Part shown: piece after piece, positions 7,077 to 15,592 of the stretch
How the letters are laid out: each line of letters begins with the position of its first letter
How positions within the stretch are numbered: the first letter of the stretch is position 1
Assembly: GCF_002929505.1 (NCBI RefSeq)
Contig: NZ_PJJL01000069.1
Span: forward strand, 198,041 to 262,040
Source: Cryobacterium sp. Y57
GTDB taxonomy: Bacteria > Actinomycetota > Actinomycetes > Actinomycetales > Microbacteriaceae
Length of the DNA stretch: 64,000 bases
Direction: 5' to 3'
Position numbers and translations under genes: made by a program
Notes under the pieces: generated by a model
What the model was told of the DNA's origin: nothing
Databases searched by the model: none
The model's input: only the letters and a program-made list of their open reading frames with translations

Positions 7077-9739
7077 TCGTTCTGGCCGTTATTGCCGTTA
7101 TTGCCGCCATCGTCCTGACCGGGGGCGGGGGCGGGGGCGGGTGCGGGTGCGGGGGCAGGCGCCGTGTACTTACCGATGACGATGGTTACGGCGTCGCCGG
7201 GCCGGCCGGCCGTTCCCTCGCCCGGCTGGATAGCCATGACCTTACCGTCCTGCGCCTTGTTCGTGGTTGGCTGTTCAGTCTTGGCTACGGTGAAACCGAA
7301 GGGAGCGGCGGTCAGAGTACTGCGCGCATCCGCTTCGTTCTTGCCGATCACTGAGGGGATCGTAACTCCCGTGCCATCGCTTGAACTCGCGGTGACTGTG
7401 GCACCGCGAGTGGATGCCGACCCGCCGGCCGGATCGGTACTGGCCACGGTTCCGGCGGGCAGCTCTGAACTGGTCGCGCCACCGTCGACGAACAAAAAGC
7501 CGGCCGCCTCGAGGGTAGTCTTAGCTTCCGCCATCGACTTGCCGCGCACGTCAGGAACCGGAACGGACACCGCGTTGATCACGTTCGACGACGCCTCGGG
7601 AAAGTCGTCTCCACCGTACTTCGCGTTGGCCGCCGACATGACGATCGGCCAGATGCGGTGGCGCGCCGTGGCGGCCTGCTTGCCGAACAAATTGTTCCTA
7701 CCGCTGCGCTGATTCTTATAGTTGTTTCCGCCGACGTTGACCACGCCGACGACGGTGGCAACCTTGGTGGTGGCGCCGCTCATCCAGGTGTCCTTGGCGC
7801 CGTCAGTGGTGCCGGTCTTACCGATCATGGGAAGTCGGGGAGATGTATTGCGGTTGGATGCTGTGGCTGTTCCATTGGTCATGACCGTTTTCATGGCGTA
7901 CTGCATGCCCGCTGCAACGCCGGGTTCAACCGATTGCGTGCAGGTCGACGCGGGGATCGGAAGTTCGGTGCCATCGGAACTGATCATCTTCGTGATCGCG
8001 ACCGGAGTGCAGGTCATGCCGTTGTTGGCGATTCCGGCGAAAGCCGCCGCCATGGTCAGCGGTGCAATCTCGTTGGTGCCGAGCACCGATGCGGCGCCCT
8101 GTTTGAGGTCGGTCCCATCGGCCCGGTGCACGCCAAAGAGTTCGGCCGTTTTGCGAATGCCGCACAGGTCGAGCTTTTTGGCCATACCGATGAAACCCGT
8201 GTTGATCGAGCCGGTGGTGGACTGCAAGGCGGAATAATTGGTACCGGCCTCGTTGGAGTCGTTGCGCGGGTTGAAGGGCGGCACGTCGTTGTCGTAGTTT
8301 CTTACGCCGAGGCAACTGTCCTGAAAGTTGCCCCAGTTGGACTTGCGCCGGGAGTCGACGCGCTCGGTCAGAGCGTGGCCTTCTTTGAGCCACTCGGCCA
8401 GCGTAAATACCTTGTAGGTTGATCCGGGTTGGAACCCGCTCGACCCACCGTAGGCGAAGTCGGTGTTGTAATTGAGGCTCGTGTAGTTGGCGCCCGTGGC
8501 CTGAACGTCCGGATCCTGGCTGTAGTCCTTGTTTTGGGTCATGACCAGAACATTGCCCGTGCCGACTTGCACACTGGACACCACGCCGCCGATGTTCCAG
8601 TCGTTATAGGTCTTGGGAACGTTGGCGTTGAGCGCAGCGACGGCGGTGGACTGAAGGTCGAGGTCGAGGGTGGTGTAGACGTTGAAGCCGCCCTGAGCGA
8701 AGTTGGCCAGGCGTTCCTCTTCGGTAGCGCCGAAGGTCACATCGTTCTTGAGGATCTTGATCACATAGTCGCAGAAAAACGCGTTATCGCCGGCGGTCTG
8801 GCAGCCGGTGCTCGGAACGGTGATGACGGGCTCGACCGGCGTCGCGACGGCCGCGTCGTAGTCGGCTTGAGCGATCTTGTCGTACTTGAGCATTTCCTTG
8901 AGAATATAGTCGCGCCGAGATTTATTGTTGGCGTAGCCGTTGGCCGCGCCGTTGGTCTCGCTGGCGGGGCGGTCGAGCTGAAACTTGACCGGGTTATTCA
9001 CAATCGATACCAGGCTCGCCGCCTGCGGCAGCGTCAGGGCCAGCGCGGTGGTATTGAAGTAGTAGCTCGCGGCGGCTTCGATACCATAAACCGTTCCGCC
9101 ATAGCCGGCGATATTGAGGTAGCCGCGCAGAATATCTGCTTTTTCGTACTTCTTCTCTATACCGATGGCCAGGCGCATTTCGCGCAGCTTGCGGTCAGCG
9201 GTGGGCTTGGTGGCATCGTCGTAGCACGCAGCTGCCTCGTCGGCATCGGTCATGACCGCGCACTTTTGAATGAGCACGTTCTTGACATACTGCTGGGTGA
9301 TCGACGAACCACCGCGGGTCTCACCGCCGGCCAGGGTCTGCACGGCACCGTTGAAGCTGGACTGGATATCTACGCCGCCGTGCTCCATGAACCGCGGGTC
9401 TTCACCGGCGATCGCAGCGTCCTTGGCGAACTGGCTGATCGCGTCGGAGGGGACATCGACCCGGTTCTGCTCGTAGAACGAGGCGAGGAGCACGCGGGTG
9501 CCTACCGGATCCTCGGCGTTGGTGGACGCGTAGATGTTGCTCTTCTGGGCGAGCCGATCGATGGACAGGTACTCCGGCAGACTGTCGAACACGTTGATGG
9601 TGTTCGTAGCGGCCATGCCGGACAGGGCGACAGCTGGGGCGACGGCGGCGGTCACGAGAATGCCGGCAACGGCACTCATTCCGACGAGACCCAGGAACCC
9701 CCCCAGAGCCCCGCTCACGGTTCGATTTTTGGCAGACAT
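7073..9739 (-). CDS. Bifunctional class A penicillin-binding protein with PASTA domains
   Basis: About 888 residues from the preferred ATG at 9739. After one transmembrane helix comes a GT51 glycosyltransferase domain (EDPRFMEHGG; GGSSITQQYVKN). The transpeptidase domain has SxxK as STYK, SxN as SIN, and KTG as IGKTGTTDG. Two PASTA domains follow (VPDVRGKSMAEA and IPSVIGKNEADA), then an Ala-Pro repeat and an Asn/Gly-rich tail. It polymerises and cross-links peptidoglycan on the outer membrane face. The layout equals mycobacterial PonA2. A 50-bp gap separates it from the divergent 55-residue gene, so the promoters share that space. Confidence 0.95.
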   Translation of the reverse strand: MSAKNRTVSGALGGFLGLVGMSAVAGILVTAAVAPAVALSGMAATNTINVFDSLPEYLSIDRLAQKSNIYASTNAEDPVGTRVLLASFYEQNRVDVPSDAISQFAKDAAIAGEDPRFMEHGGVDIQSSFNGAVQTLAGGETRGGSSITQQYVKNVLIQKCAVMTDADEAAACYDDATKPTADRKLREMRLAIGIEKKYEKADILRGYLNIAGYGGTVYGIEAAASYYFNTTALALTLPQAASLVSIVNNPVKFQLDRPASETNGAANGYANNKSRRDYILKEMLKYDKIAQADYDAAVATPVEPVITVPSTGCQTAGDNAFFCDYVIKILKNDVTFGATEEERLANFAQGGFNVYTTLDLDLQSTAVAALNANVPKTYNDWNIGGVVSSVQVGTGNVLVMTQNKDYSQDPDVQATGANYTSLNYNTDFAYGGSSGFQPGSTYKVFTLAEWLKEGHALTERVDSRRKSNWGNFQDSCLGVRNYDNDVPPFNPRNDSNEAGTNYSALQSTTGSINTGFIGMAKKLDLCGIRKTAELFGVHRADGTDLKQGAASVLGTNEIAPLTMAAAFAGIANNGMTCTPVAITKMISSDGTELPIPASTCTQSVEPGVAAGMQYAMKTVMTNGTATASNRNTSPRLPMIGKTGTTDGAKDTWMSGATTKVATVVGVVNVGGNNYKNQRSGRNNLFGKQAATARHRIWPIVMSAANAKYGGDDFPEASSNVINAVSVPVPDVRGKSMAEAKTTLEAAGFLFVDGGATSSELPAGTVASTDPAGGSASTRGATVTASSSDGTGVTIPSVIGKNEADARSTLTAAPFGFTVAKTEQPTTNKAQDGKVMAIQPGEGTAGRPGDAVTIVIGKYTAPAPAPAPAPAPAPGQDDGGNNGNNGQNE

Positions 9740-9789
9740 ACACTTGAGCGTAAGCGACAAATCTGAATACCCGCCTCAATAGGAGTCAC

Positions 9790-9957
9790 ATGCCCGCCTG
9801 GGAGTACCTCACAACGCCGTTGATGATCCACAACACGGCCGCCATTTTGAACAACTGGGGCTCTGACGGGTGGGAGCTCGTGCAGGTCGTCACCGGCCCT
9901 GAAGGCGGCCTGGTTGCGTACCTGAAACGCCCGCTCGCCCCCAAGGAAGACGCATAA
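9790..9957 (+). CDS. Small conserved protein, DUF4177-like (55 aa)
   Basis: A short frame with an excellent Shine-Dalgarno (AGGAG, 5 nt spacing) encodes MPAWEYLTTPLM, then NNWGSDGWELVQVV, then a short tail. The WEYLTTP...NxxGxDGWELVxV pattern is that of DUF4177-like small proteins. It ends 2 bp before the RidA start, so the pair is an operon. Actinobacteria commonly keep a tiny gene beside this RidA homologue. Function unknown. Confidence 0.85.
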   Translation: MPAWEYLTTPLMIHNTAAILNNWGSDGWELVQVVTGPEGGLVAYLKRPLAPKEDA

Positions 9958-9959
9958 TC

Positions 9960-10430
9960 ATGTCGCATATCGAAGCACGCCTGGCCGAACTGGGCATCGA
10001 ACTGCCGAGCGTCGTTCCGCCGGTCGCCGCGTACCTGCCCGCCGTGATCAGCAATGGTTTCGTCTACACCGCCGGCCAGCTGCCCATGGTCTCTGGCGCG
10101 CTGCCCGCCACTGGCAAGGTCGGCGACGGCCACGGCCTCGTTCCGGCTGCCGACGCCCAGGAGTATGCCCGCACCTGCGCGCTCAACGGCCTCGCCGCCA
10201 TCAAGAGCGTGATCGGGTCGCTCGACCGCATCACCCAAGTGATCAAAGTCACGGGCTTCGTCGCGTCCGACACTGCGTTCACCGGTCAGCCGACCGTCGT
10301 CAACGGTGCCTCTGACGTGCTCGTCGAGATTTTCGGAGACATCGGCCGCCACGCCCGTTCCGCCGTGGGTGTTGCGGTGCTGCCGCTCGACGCCCCGGTC
10401 GAGGTCGAGCTCATTGTTGCGTTTGCGTAG
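9960..10430 (+). CDS. RidA/YjgF family protein
   Basis: The 156-residue protein belongs to the longer actinobacterial RidA branch: SNGFVYTAGQLPM near 31-43 and a C-terminal RSAVGVAVLPLDAPVEVELIVAF. RidA proteins deaminate reactive enamine/imine intermediates; this subgroup is less well characterised and its activity is inferred. It is coupled to the 55-residue gene, next to the PBP locus, as in the Rv3678c neighbourhood. Confidence 0.9.
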   Translation: MSHIEARLAELGIELPSVVPPVAAYLPAVISNGFVYTAGQLPMVSGALPATGKVGDGHGLVPAADAQEYARTCALNGLAAIKSVIGSLDRITQVIKVTGFVASDTAFTGQPTVVNGASDVLVEIFGDIGRHARSAVGVAVLPLDAPVEVELIVAFA

Positions 10431-10441
10431 CTGACCCGCGC

Positions 10442-11668
10442 CTACGGACGGTTCGCGAGCCGGGACATTCGCCCGGAAACGGATGCCCCGGCTCGCGTGC
10501 CATGGACCTGCGCCGGTTGCTCGACAAACCGGGTCATCAGCTGGGCGATGACCAGGCTGAGCGGCACCGACAGGAGAGCGCCAAGCCACCAGCGGCCGGG
10601 TCCGGCGAGCACTGCGAAAGCCACCACGATGGGAAAGTGCACGAGGTACAGGCTGAAGCTGATGGATCCCAGCCAGTCGAGTGCTGGGCGCGCCCTCGGC
10701 GCACGAACCCGGCCGCGCTCCGACACTGAGGCGGGCCAGAAAGCCACCGTTGCCACGATCATAAACGCCCCGGTCACCCGCAGCGAGAGAGTAGCGTCGC
10801 TCCACACTCCGCTGGTCAGCGGGCGCAGCATCCAGTAGGCCACGAGCAGAGACGGGCCGAGTGCGGTCAGCGTCCACCCGAGTACCCGTCCAGTGGCGCT
10901 CGCGACCAGGCGGTCGCTGCAGCCTCGCAGTTCGTCGTAGTTTGCCGCCAGAAGGGCGCCGAGAGCGAACGGCGGCAGGTACATGAGCGGCTGGGTCGTC
11001 GTGACATAGCCGATGCTGGCCAGTGCACACAGCACAGCAACCCAGAGCAGAATGCGGCGAATCGGGCGACTGACCGGTTTGCGGGTGAACGCTGCGAGGG
11101 CTACGAACACCGGGAGCAGCAGGGAGAACCACATTTCCCAGACCAAGGACCACAGCGGCGGATTGATGTCGGGCCGCCGGGTTTCGCCAATTAGGCTGAC
11201 TTCCCGCAGCAGGTTGCCGAGGCCCAGGTCTGGCGTGTCCTGCCGGGCCAGCCAGGGCCCGCCCGCCGCGCCGACCGTGCGCGGCACCAAAACAATCCAG
11301 ACGACCGCCAGGCCCACTGACACCACGACGGGGACGGTCAAACGGATGACGCGGCGCACGTAATAGGCGCTCCAGTCATAGCGGGGGCCGGACTCGCGGG
11401 CGGCCAGCGGGGAACGCACGAGGACGAAACCGCTCAGCACAAAGAACACCAATACGAACTCGGGCCCGGCGAGCAAAACCTTCAGCGGGGACAGCGTGGC
11501 CCACCACCCAGCGGAAAAGAGCGTGACGCCGACGCTCGACTCGTAGGCTGCGGCGATCTGCGGCACCGTCATGGACACATGGTGCGCCAGAACGACGAGG
11601 GCGGCCACTCCCCGCAGCGCATCGAGCCGGCCCAGGCGACCGCGCACGGGTGCCGCTGCTTCGGTCAT
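10442..11668 (-). CDS. Acyltransferase 3 family membrane protein
   Basis: 408 residues from ATG at 11668 (the longer frame adds an unlikely Arg-rich leader). It opens with RLDALRGVAALVVLAHHVSM, the classic acyltransferase-3 start with catalytic-type histidine, followed by about ten transmembrane helices. It is convergent with ridA (12 bp gap). It is distinct from the acyltransferase at 2.3-3.4 kb. The likely role is acylation of cell-envelope sugars; the acceptor is unknown. Confidence 0.88.
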   Translation of the reverse strand: MTEAAAPVRGRLGRLDALRGVAALVVLAHHVSMTVPQIAAAYESSVGVTLFSAGWWATLSPLKVLLAGPEFVLVFFVLSGFVLVRSPLAARESGPRYDWSAYYVRRVIRLTVPVVVSVGLAVVWIVLVPRTVGAAGGPWLARQDTPDLGLGNLLREVSLIGETRRPDINPPLWSLVWEMWFSLLLPVFVALAAFTRKPVSRPIRRILLWVAVLCALASIGYVTTTQPLMYLPPFALGALLAANYDELRGCSDRLVASATGRVLGWTLTALGPSLLVAYWMLRPLTSGVWSDATLSLRVTGAFMIVATVAFWPASVSERGRVRAPRARPALDWLGSISFSLYLVHFPIVVAFAVLAGPGRWWLGALLSVPLSLVIAQLMTRFVEQPAQVHGTRAGASVSGRMSRLANRP

Positions 11669-11821
11669 GCCCACACAGTAGGACCCCTGGCTGGTTTCAG
11701 GGCGGGAACGTGCATAACTCCTGCACAATGAGCGCACTGCTCAAAACAGCCCCTGCAAAATTGGGGAACTGGCGAACTGCTGCTGGGAATTGCAGGAGTT
11801 ATGATCTCGGGAGGGAAAGCG

Positions 11822-11857
11822 TGACGGCCGCCTTGTGCCAATGGAAGACGGCCGTCG
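11822..11857 (-). terminator. Hairpin downstream of acs
   Basis: GACGGCCG (11822-11829) pairs with CGGCCGTC (about 11850-11857) across a long loop, 24 bp past the acs stop. It lacks a clear U-tract, so it is a weak terminator candidate. Confidence 0.35.
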
Positions 11858-11880
11858 TTGGTTGTGCAGGTAGTGGTTGG

Positions 11881-13854
11881 CTATTTTTTCATTTGCGCGG
11901 TGATGGTGTTCATCACCATGGTGTCGGCGAGGGTCGTCACATCCCCGACGTCGCGCCCCTCAGCCGCGTCGCGCAACAGGCGGCGCATGATCTTGCCGGA
12001 ACGGGTCTTCGGCAGCTCGTCGACGATGTAGATGTCACGCGGGCGGGCGATCGCCCCGATCTGCTGGGCGACGTGGGCCCGCAGAATGCTGACGATGTCC
12101 TCGTGCGATGCGATCTCGGCCTGGCTGAACTTGATCACCACGAACGCGACGACCGCCTGACCGGTGGTCTCGTCGGCGGCACCGACCACGGCGGCTTCAG
12201 CCGTGAGGGAATGCGCCACGAGGGAGGACTCGATTTCGGCGGTGGACAGGCGGTGTCCCGAAATGTTCATCACGTCGTCGACGCGGCCGAGCAACCAGAT
12301 ATCACCGTCGTGGTCAAGTCGGGCGCCGTCGCCAGCGAAGTACAGTGGACCGTCTTTTGCGCCGAGGGTGCCCTCAAACTTGTCCCAGTAGGTTTCCTTG
12401 AAGCGCTCCGGGTCGCCCCAGATGCCGCGGAGCATGGCCGGCCACGGCTGCGTGACCACGAGGAGTCCGCCGTTTCCGTAGCCAACGTGCATGCCGTCGT
12501 CATCGAGCACGTCGATCGTGATTCCGGGCACCGGCACCTGCGCCGCGCCCGGCTTTGTCTCGGTGAGCCCCGCGAGAGCCGAAACCATGATCGATCCGGT
12601 CTCGGTCTGCCACCAGGTGTCGACAATCGGAGTCAGGCTGCTGCCGATGACCTCGCGGTACCACATCCACGCTTCGGGGTTGATGGGCTCGCCTACCGAG
12701 CCGAGCACGCGCAGGCTCGACAGGTCGAACTTCTGGGGAATCTGGCGTCCCAGCTTCATGAACGTACGAATGGCGGTCGGCGCTGTATACAGAATCGAGA
12801 CCTTGTACTTTTCGATGATTTCCCACCAGCGACCGGTGTGCGGAGAATCGGGGGTGCCTTCGTAGAGCACCTGGGTCGCGCCATTGGCGAGGGGGCCGTA
12901 CACCACGTAGCTGTGTCCGGTGATCCAGCCGACGTCGGCGGTGCACCAGTAGACATCCGTTTCGGGTTTGAGGTCGAACACGTTCTGGTGGGTGAACGCA
13001 TTCTGGGTCAGGTAGCCGCCGCTCGTGTGCAGGATACCCTTGGGCGCGCCGGTCGTGCCCGATGTATACAGAATGAACAACGGGTTCTCGGCGGGGAAAG
13101 CCTCCGCCTCGTGCTCGGGAGAGGCTGTTTCCATGGCATCGGACCACCAGATGTCGCGGTTGTTCCACTGCACGTCCTGGCCGGTGCGCTTGACCACGAG
13201 CACGTTCTTCACCGAGGAATCGTTGGTCTGCAGGGCGGCGTCGACGGCCGGCTTGAGGGCGCTGATCTTGCCCTTGCGGTAGCCGCCGTCGGCCGTGATG
13301 ACGAGCACAGCGTTGGCGTCATCGATGCGGGAACGCAGGCTTTCAGCGCTGAACCCGCCGAAAATGACCGAGTGCACGGCTCCGATGCGGGCGATGGCGA
13401 GCATAGAGATGACAGCCTCGGGGATCATCGGCAGATAAACGGCCACACGGTCGCCGGCGGTGACGCCGAGCCCGATCAGCACATTGGCGGCTTTTTTGAC
13501 CTCGGTAGTCAATTCGGAGTAGGTGTAGCTGCGGGCATCACCGGGCTCGCCCTCGAAATACAGCGCAACACGGTCGCCGTTGCCGGCGAGAACGTGACGA
13601 TCGAGGCAGTTGTACGCGACGTTGAGTTCGCCGTCTTCGAACCACTTCGCAAATGGCGGATTGGTCCAGTCGAGAGTCTTGGTGAATGGCTTGTGCCAGT
13701 GCAGTAGATTACGGGCCTGATCAGCCCAAAACGTGGCCGGGTCCTTCTGCGAGACTGTGTACAGGTCTTGTGTCGCTGTCGTCTGTGCGGCGAACTCGGC
13801 AGTGGGCGCGAATCGACGCGATTCGTGCAGGAGGGTGTCAATTTTAACCGTCAT
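11881..13854 (-). CDS. acs: Acetyl-coenzyme A synthetase
   Basis: The 657-residue protein matches the family length. It has FADWW-like N-terminal features, the nucleotide loop YTSGTTGAPKG, TWWQTETGS, YFAGDGARLDHDGD, LGRVDDVMNISGHRLST and the C-terminal acetylation-site motif PKTRSGKIMRR. It converts acetate, ATP and CoA into acetyl-CoA and AMP; the final Lys is the usual switch for acetyl control. It is transcribed alone, leftwards, with the 6C RNA gene divergent upstream. Confidence 0.97.
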   Translation of the reverse strand: MTVKIDTLLHESRRFAPTAEFAAQTTATQDLYTVSQKDPATFWADQARNLLHWHKPFTKTLDWTNPPFAKWFEDGELNVAYNCLDRHVLAGNGDRVALYFEGEPGDARSYTYSELTTEVKKAANVLIGLGVTAGDRVAVYLPMIPEAVISMLAIARIGAVHSVIFGGFSAESLRSRIDDANAVLVITADGGYRKGKISALKPAVDAALQTNDSSVKNVLVVKRTGQDVQWNNRDIWWSDAMETASPEHEAEAFPAENPLFILYTSGTTGAPKGILHTSGGYLTQNAFTHQNVFDLKPETDVYWCTADVGWITGHSYVVYGPLANGATQVLYEGTPDSPHTGRWWEIIEKYKVSILYTAPTAIRTFMKLGRQIPQKFDLSSLRVLGSVGEPINPEAWMWYREVIGSSLTPIVDTWWQTETGSIMVSALAGLTETKPGAAQVPVPGITIDVLDDDGMHVGYGNGGLLVVTQPWPAMLRGIWGDPERFKETYWDKFEGTLGAKDGPLYFAGDGARLDHDGDIWLLGRVDDVMNISGHRLSTAEIESSLVAHSLTAEAAVVGAADETTGQAVVAFVVIKFSQAEIASHEDIVSILRAHVAQQIGAIARPRDIYIVDELPKTRSGKIMRRLLRDAAEGRDVGDVTTLADTMVMNTITAQMKK

Positions 13855-14023
13855 ATGTGTAATTCGCTCCTTTGCGGTACGTGCATGCAGGACATTGCCA
13901 GCTCAAGTGAACCCTACCGGTTTCCGGTCAATCTCTGTATACACAAACGAGATACGGAGAAATGAACCCTCGGTTTAGGGTGATTTTGTACCCCCCGGTC
14001 GAGTGTCAGCACAAATGAGGACA

Positions 14024-14057
14024 TTGGACTTGCAATCTGGGCACGTCTGCGTAAACT
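14024..14057 (+). promoter_or_regulatory. Promoter of the 6C RNA
   Basis: TTGCAA (14030-14035) and TAAACT (14052-14057) are spaced 16 bp, matching an actinobacterial sigma-A-type promoter (-10 TAnnnT). Predicted initiation is near 14064, just before the RNA's first hairpin. Confidence 0.5.
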
Positions 14058-14063
14058 AAATCA

Positions 14064-14163
14064 CGTCTGAACGAAAGTTTTGACCGGCATCGCGTACGGT
14101 TCCCCCCAATCTGCGTGGTGCTAGGCGGCACCTGTTCCCCCCAATAGGTGCCGCCCCTTTTTT
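14064..14163 (+). ncRNA. 6C small RNA (actinobacterial two-hairpin, C-rich loops)
   Basis: Two consecutive hairpins each expose TTCCCCCCAAT with exactly six C. Hairpin 1 pairs GCATCGCG with CGTGGTGC (two wobbles) and hairpin 2 pairs GGCGGCACCT with AGGTGCCGCC. The second is followed by a run of T, forming the intrinsic terminator. This is the defining architecture of the 6C RNA family, known in mycobacteria (B11) to regulate mRNAs through its C-rich loops. The position beside the Tad locus matches the mycobacterial location. The 5' end is inferred. Confidence 0.88.
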
Positions 14164-14281
14164 TAAGCGATTGAGCAATTCAGCTTGTGCTCAGGGATTC
14201 ACACTGGTGTGGCTCCTCCCCAGATGCGTCGGCCCACCGGCTGTCCACGGATAGTGCCGAGGGAACTGTCATCGGGCCGGC

Positions 14282-15556
14282 TTGCCCTACCGTCGAGGCA
14301 TGGGTCAGCCTTTCGTTGCCGTACCGTCCTACGCCATACCGGCCTCTACCGTGCCGGTTGCTGCCGGGCCGGTTTCTGCAGTGCCGGGTTCTGCCGTGCG
14401 GTCCTACGTGGTACCGGCATCTGCTGCGCCATCCTCGACCGCCGTGGACGATCCCTGGGCAGCGCGGTCGAACACTTCACATTCGATCGTTGCACGGCCA
14501 TCATCGAATTTCGCTCGGCATCGCACGACGACAACGGATGCCGTTGGCACCATGTCGCGGGTCGGCGCTGCGGCAGCAGCCTCGACCGCAGTCTCGGCAG
14601 TGGTCGGCAATGATCGCCCGAACGTGCGCGCGCTGGGTCCGCTGGCTGGCTATGCCTCAGCCCCGAACATCACGGACCTGTTTGTCAATGGGGATTCCGG
14701 GCTCTGGATCGACGCCGGACACGGTCTCGCCTTCGTGCCGGCCTGGCACCTCGGCGAGGCCGAGGTACGTGAGCTGGCTGTGCGCCTGATTGCACTTGGC
14801 GGGCGGCACATCGATGAGGCGAGTCCATGCGTCGACGTGCGGTTGGCCGATGGGATTCGGGTACACGCCGTGCTCCCGCCGGTATCGAGCACGGGAACAC
14901 TGCTGTCAATTCGGCTGCCGCACGCTGCCGACCGCAGCCTCAGCGCACTCGCTGACGCCGGCCTGTTTGGCGAGGGAGAGGAATGTGCTGCCCGGCTGAA
15001 TCGGCTGCGTGCTGCGGTGCACGGCCGCCAGAACCTGCTCATCACCGGTGCAGCAGGGAGTGGAAAGACTACGCTGCTGGCGGCCTTGTTGGGCGAAGCG
15101 CCCGCCGACGAACGCATCGTGGCGATCGAAGACGTGGCGGAGCTGCGTATTCGGCATCCGCACGTTGTGGCCCTCGAGGCCCGGCAGGCCAACCTGGAGG
15201 GGGCCGGGCGTATCGGCTTGGAGTCGCTGGTGCGGGAGGCACTGCGTATGCGTCCGGATCGGCTCGTGCTCGGCGAGTGCCGCGGGTCGGAGATTCGCGA
15301 GCTGCTTGCCGCGCTCAACACCGGGCACGACGGGGGAGCGGGCACGCTGCACGCGAATTCGCTCGAAGACGTTCCGGCCAGACTGGAGGCGCTCGGTTCA
15401 CTCGCCGGAATGAGCGCTTCGGCAGTTGCTCGGCAGACGGTGAGCGCCATCGGGCTGGTGCTGCACCTGGAACGCACCGACGGGGTGCGCAGGCTTGACG
15501 CGGTCGGCCGATTCGCCCTCGACGGCCGTGACCGTCTCTCGATCGAAGCGATCTGA
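14282..15556 (+). CDS. tadA: TadA/CpaF-type secretion ATPase
   Basis: 424 residues from TTG at 14282. The start is uncertain: ATG at 14300 and a later ATG are alternatives. Residues 100-420 form a type II/IV secretion ATPase: NITDLFVNG, Walker A GAAGSGKTT near 258, an Asp box EDVAELR, Walker B LVLGECRG and GHDGGAGTLHANS. It powers assembly of Tad/Flp-type pili. The N-terminal 90 residues are low-complexity Ala/Pro/Val repeats. It heads a five-gene operon; no Ssd/CpaE-like gene precedes it. Confidence 0.92.
   Translation: MPYRRGMGQPFVAVPSYAIPASTVPVAAGPVSAVPGSAVRSYVVPASAAPSSTAVDDPWAARSNTSHSIVARPSSNFARHRTTTTDAVGTMSRVGAAAAASTAVSAVVGNDRPNVRALGPLAGYASAPNITDLFVNGDSGLWIDAGHGLAFVPAWHLGEAEVRELAVRLIALGGRHIDEASPCVDVRLADGIRVHAVLPPVSSTGTLLSIRLPHAADRSLSALADAGLFGEGEECAARLNRLRAAVHGRQNLLITGAAGSGKTTLLAALLGEAPADERIVAIEDVAELRIRHPHVVALEARQANLEGAGRIGLESLVREALRMRPDRLVLGECRGSEIRELLAALNTGHDGGAGTLHANSLEDVPARLEALGSLAGMSASAVARQTVSAIGLVLHLERTDGVRRLDAVGRFALDGRDRLSIEAI
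14321..14425 (+). repeat. Seven degenerate 15-bp tandem repeats inside tadA
   Basis: Consecutive 15-mers such as GTGCCGGTTGCTGCC and GTGCCGGGTTCTGCC encode pentapeptides of type VPxSA (VPSYA, IPAST, VPVAA, GPVSA, VPGSA, VRSYV, VPASA). Copy number can change without frameshift. Confidence 0.75.
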
Positions 15557-15592
15557 TGCTCCGAGATCGATCAGCCACGATTCAGGGAACGT

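Noticed and set aside
8429..9766. Rightward 445-codon frame opposite the PBP
   Set aside because: Antisense of a motif-complete penicillin-binding protein; Gly/Val/Arg-rich shadow with no family.
9786..11153. Leftward 455-codon frame
   Set aside because: Crosses the small gene, ridA and the acyltransferase in a different frame; the overlapping genes have clear families.
11650..13707. Rightward 685-codon frame opposite acs
   Set aside because: Antisense to acetyl-CoA synthetase; length follows from GC-rich codon use.
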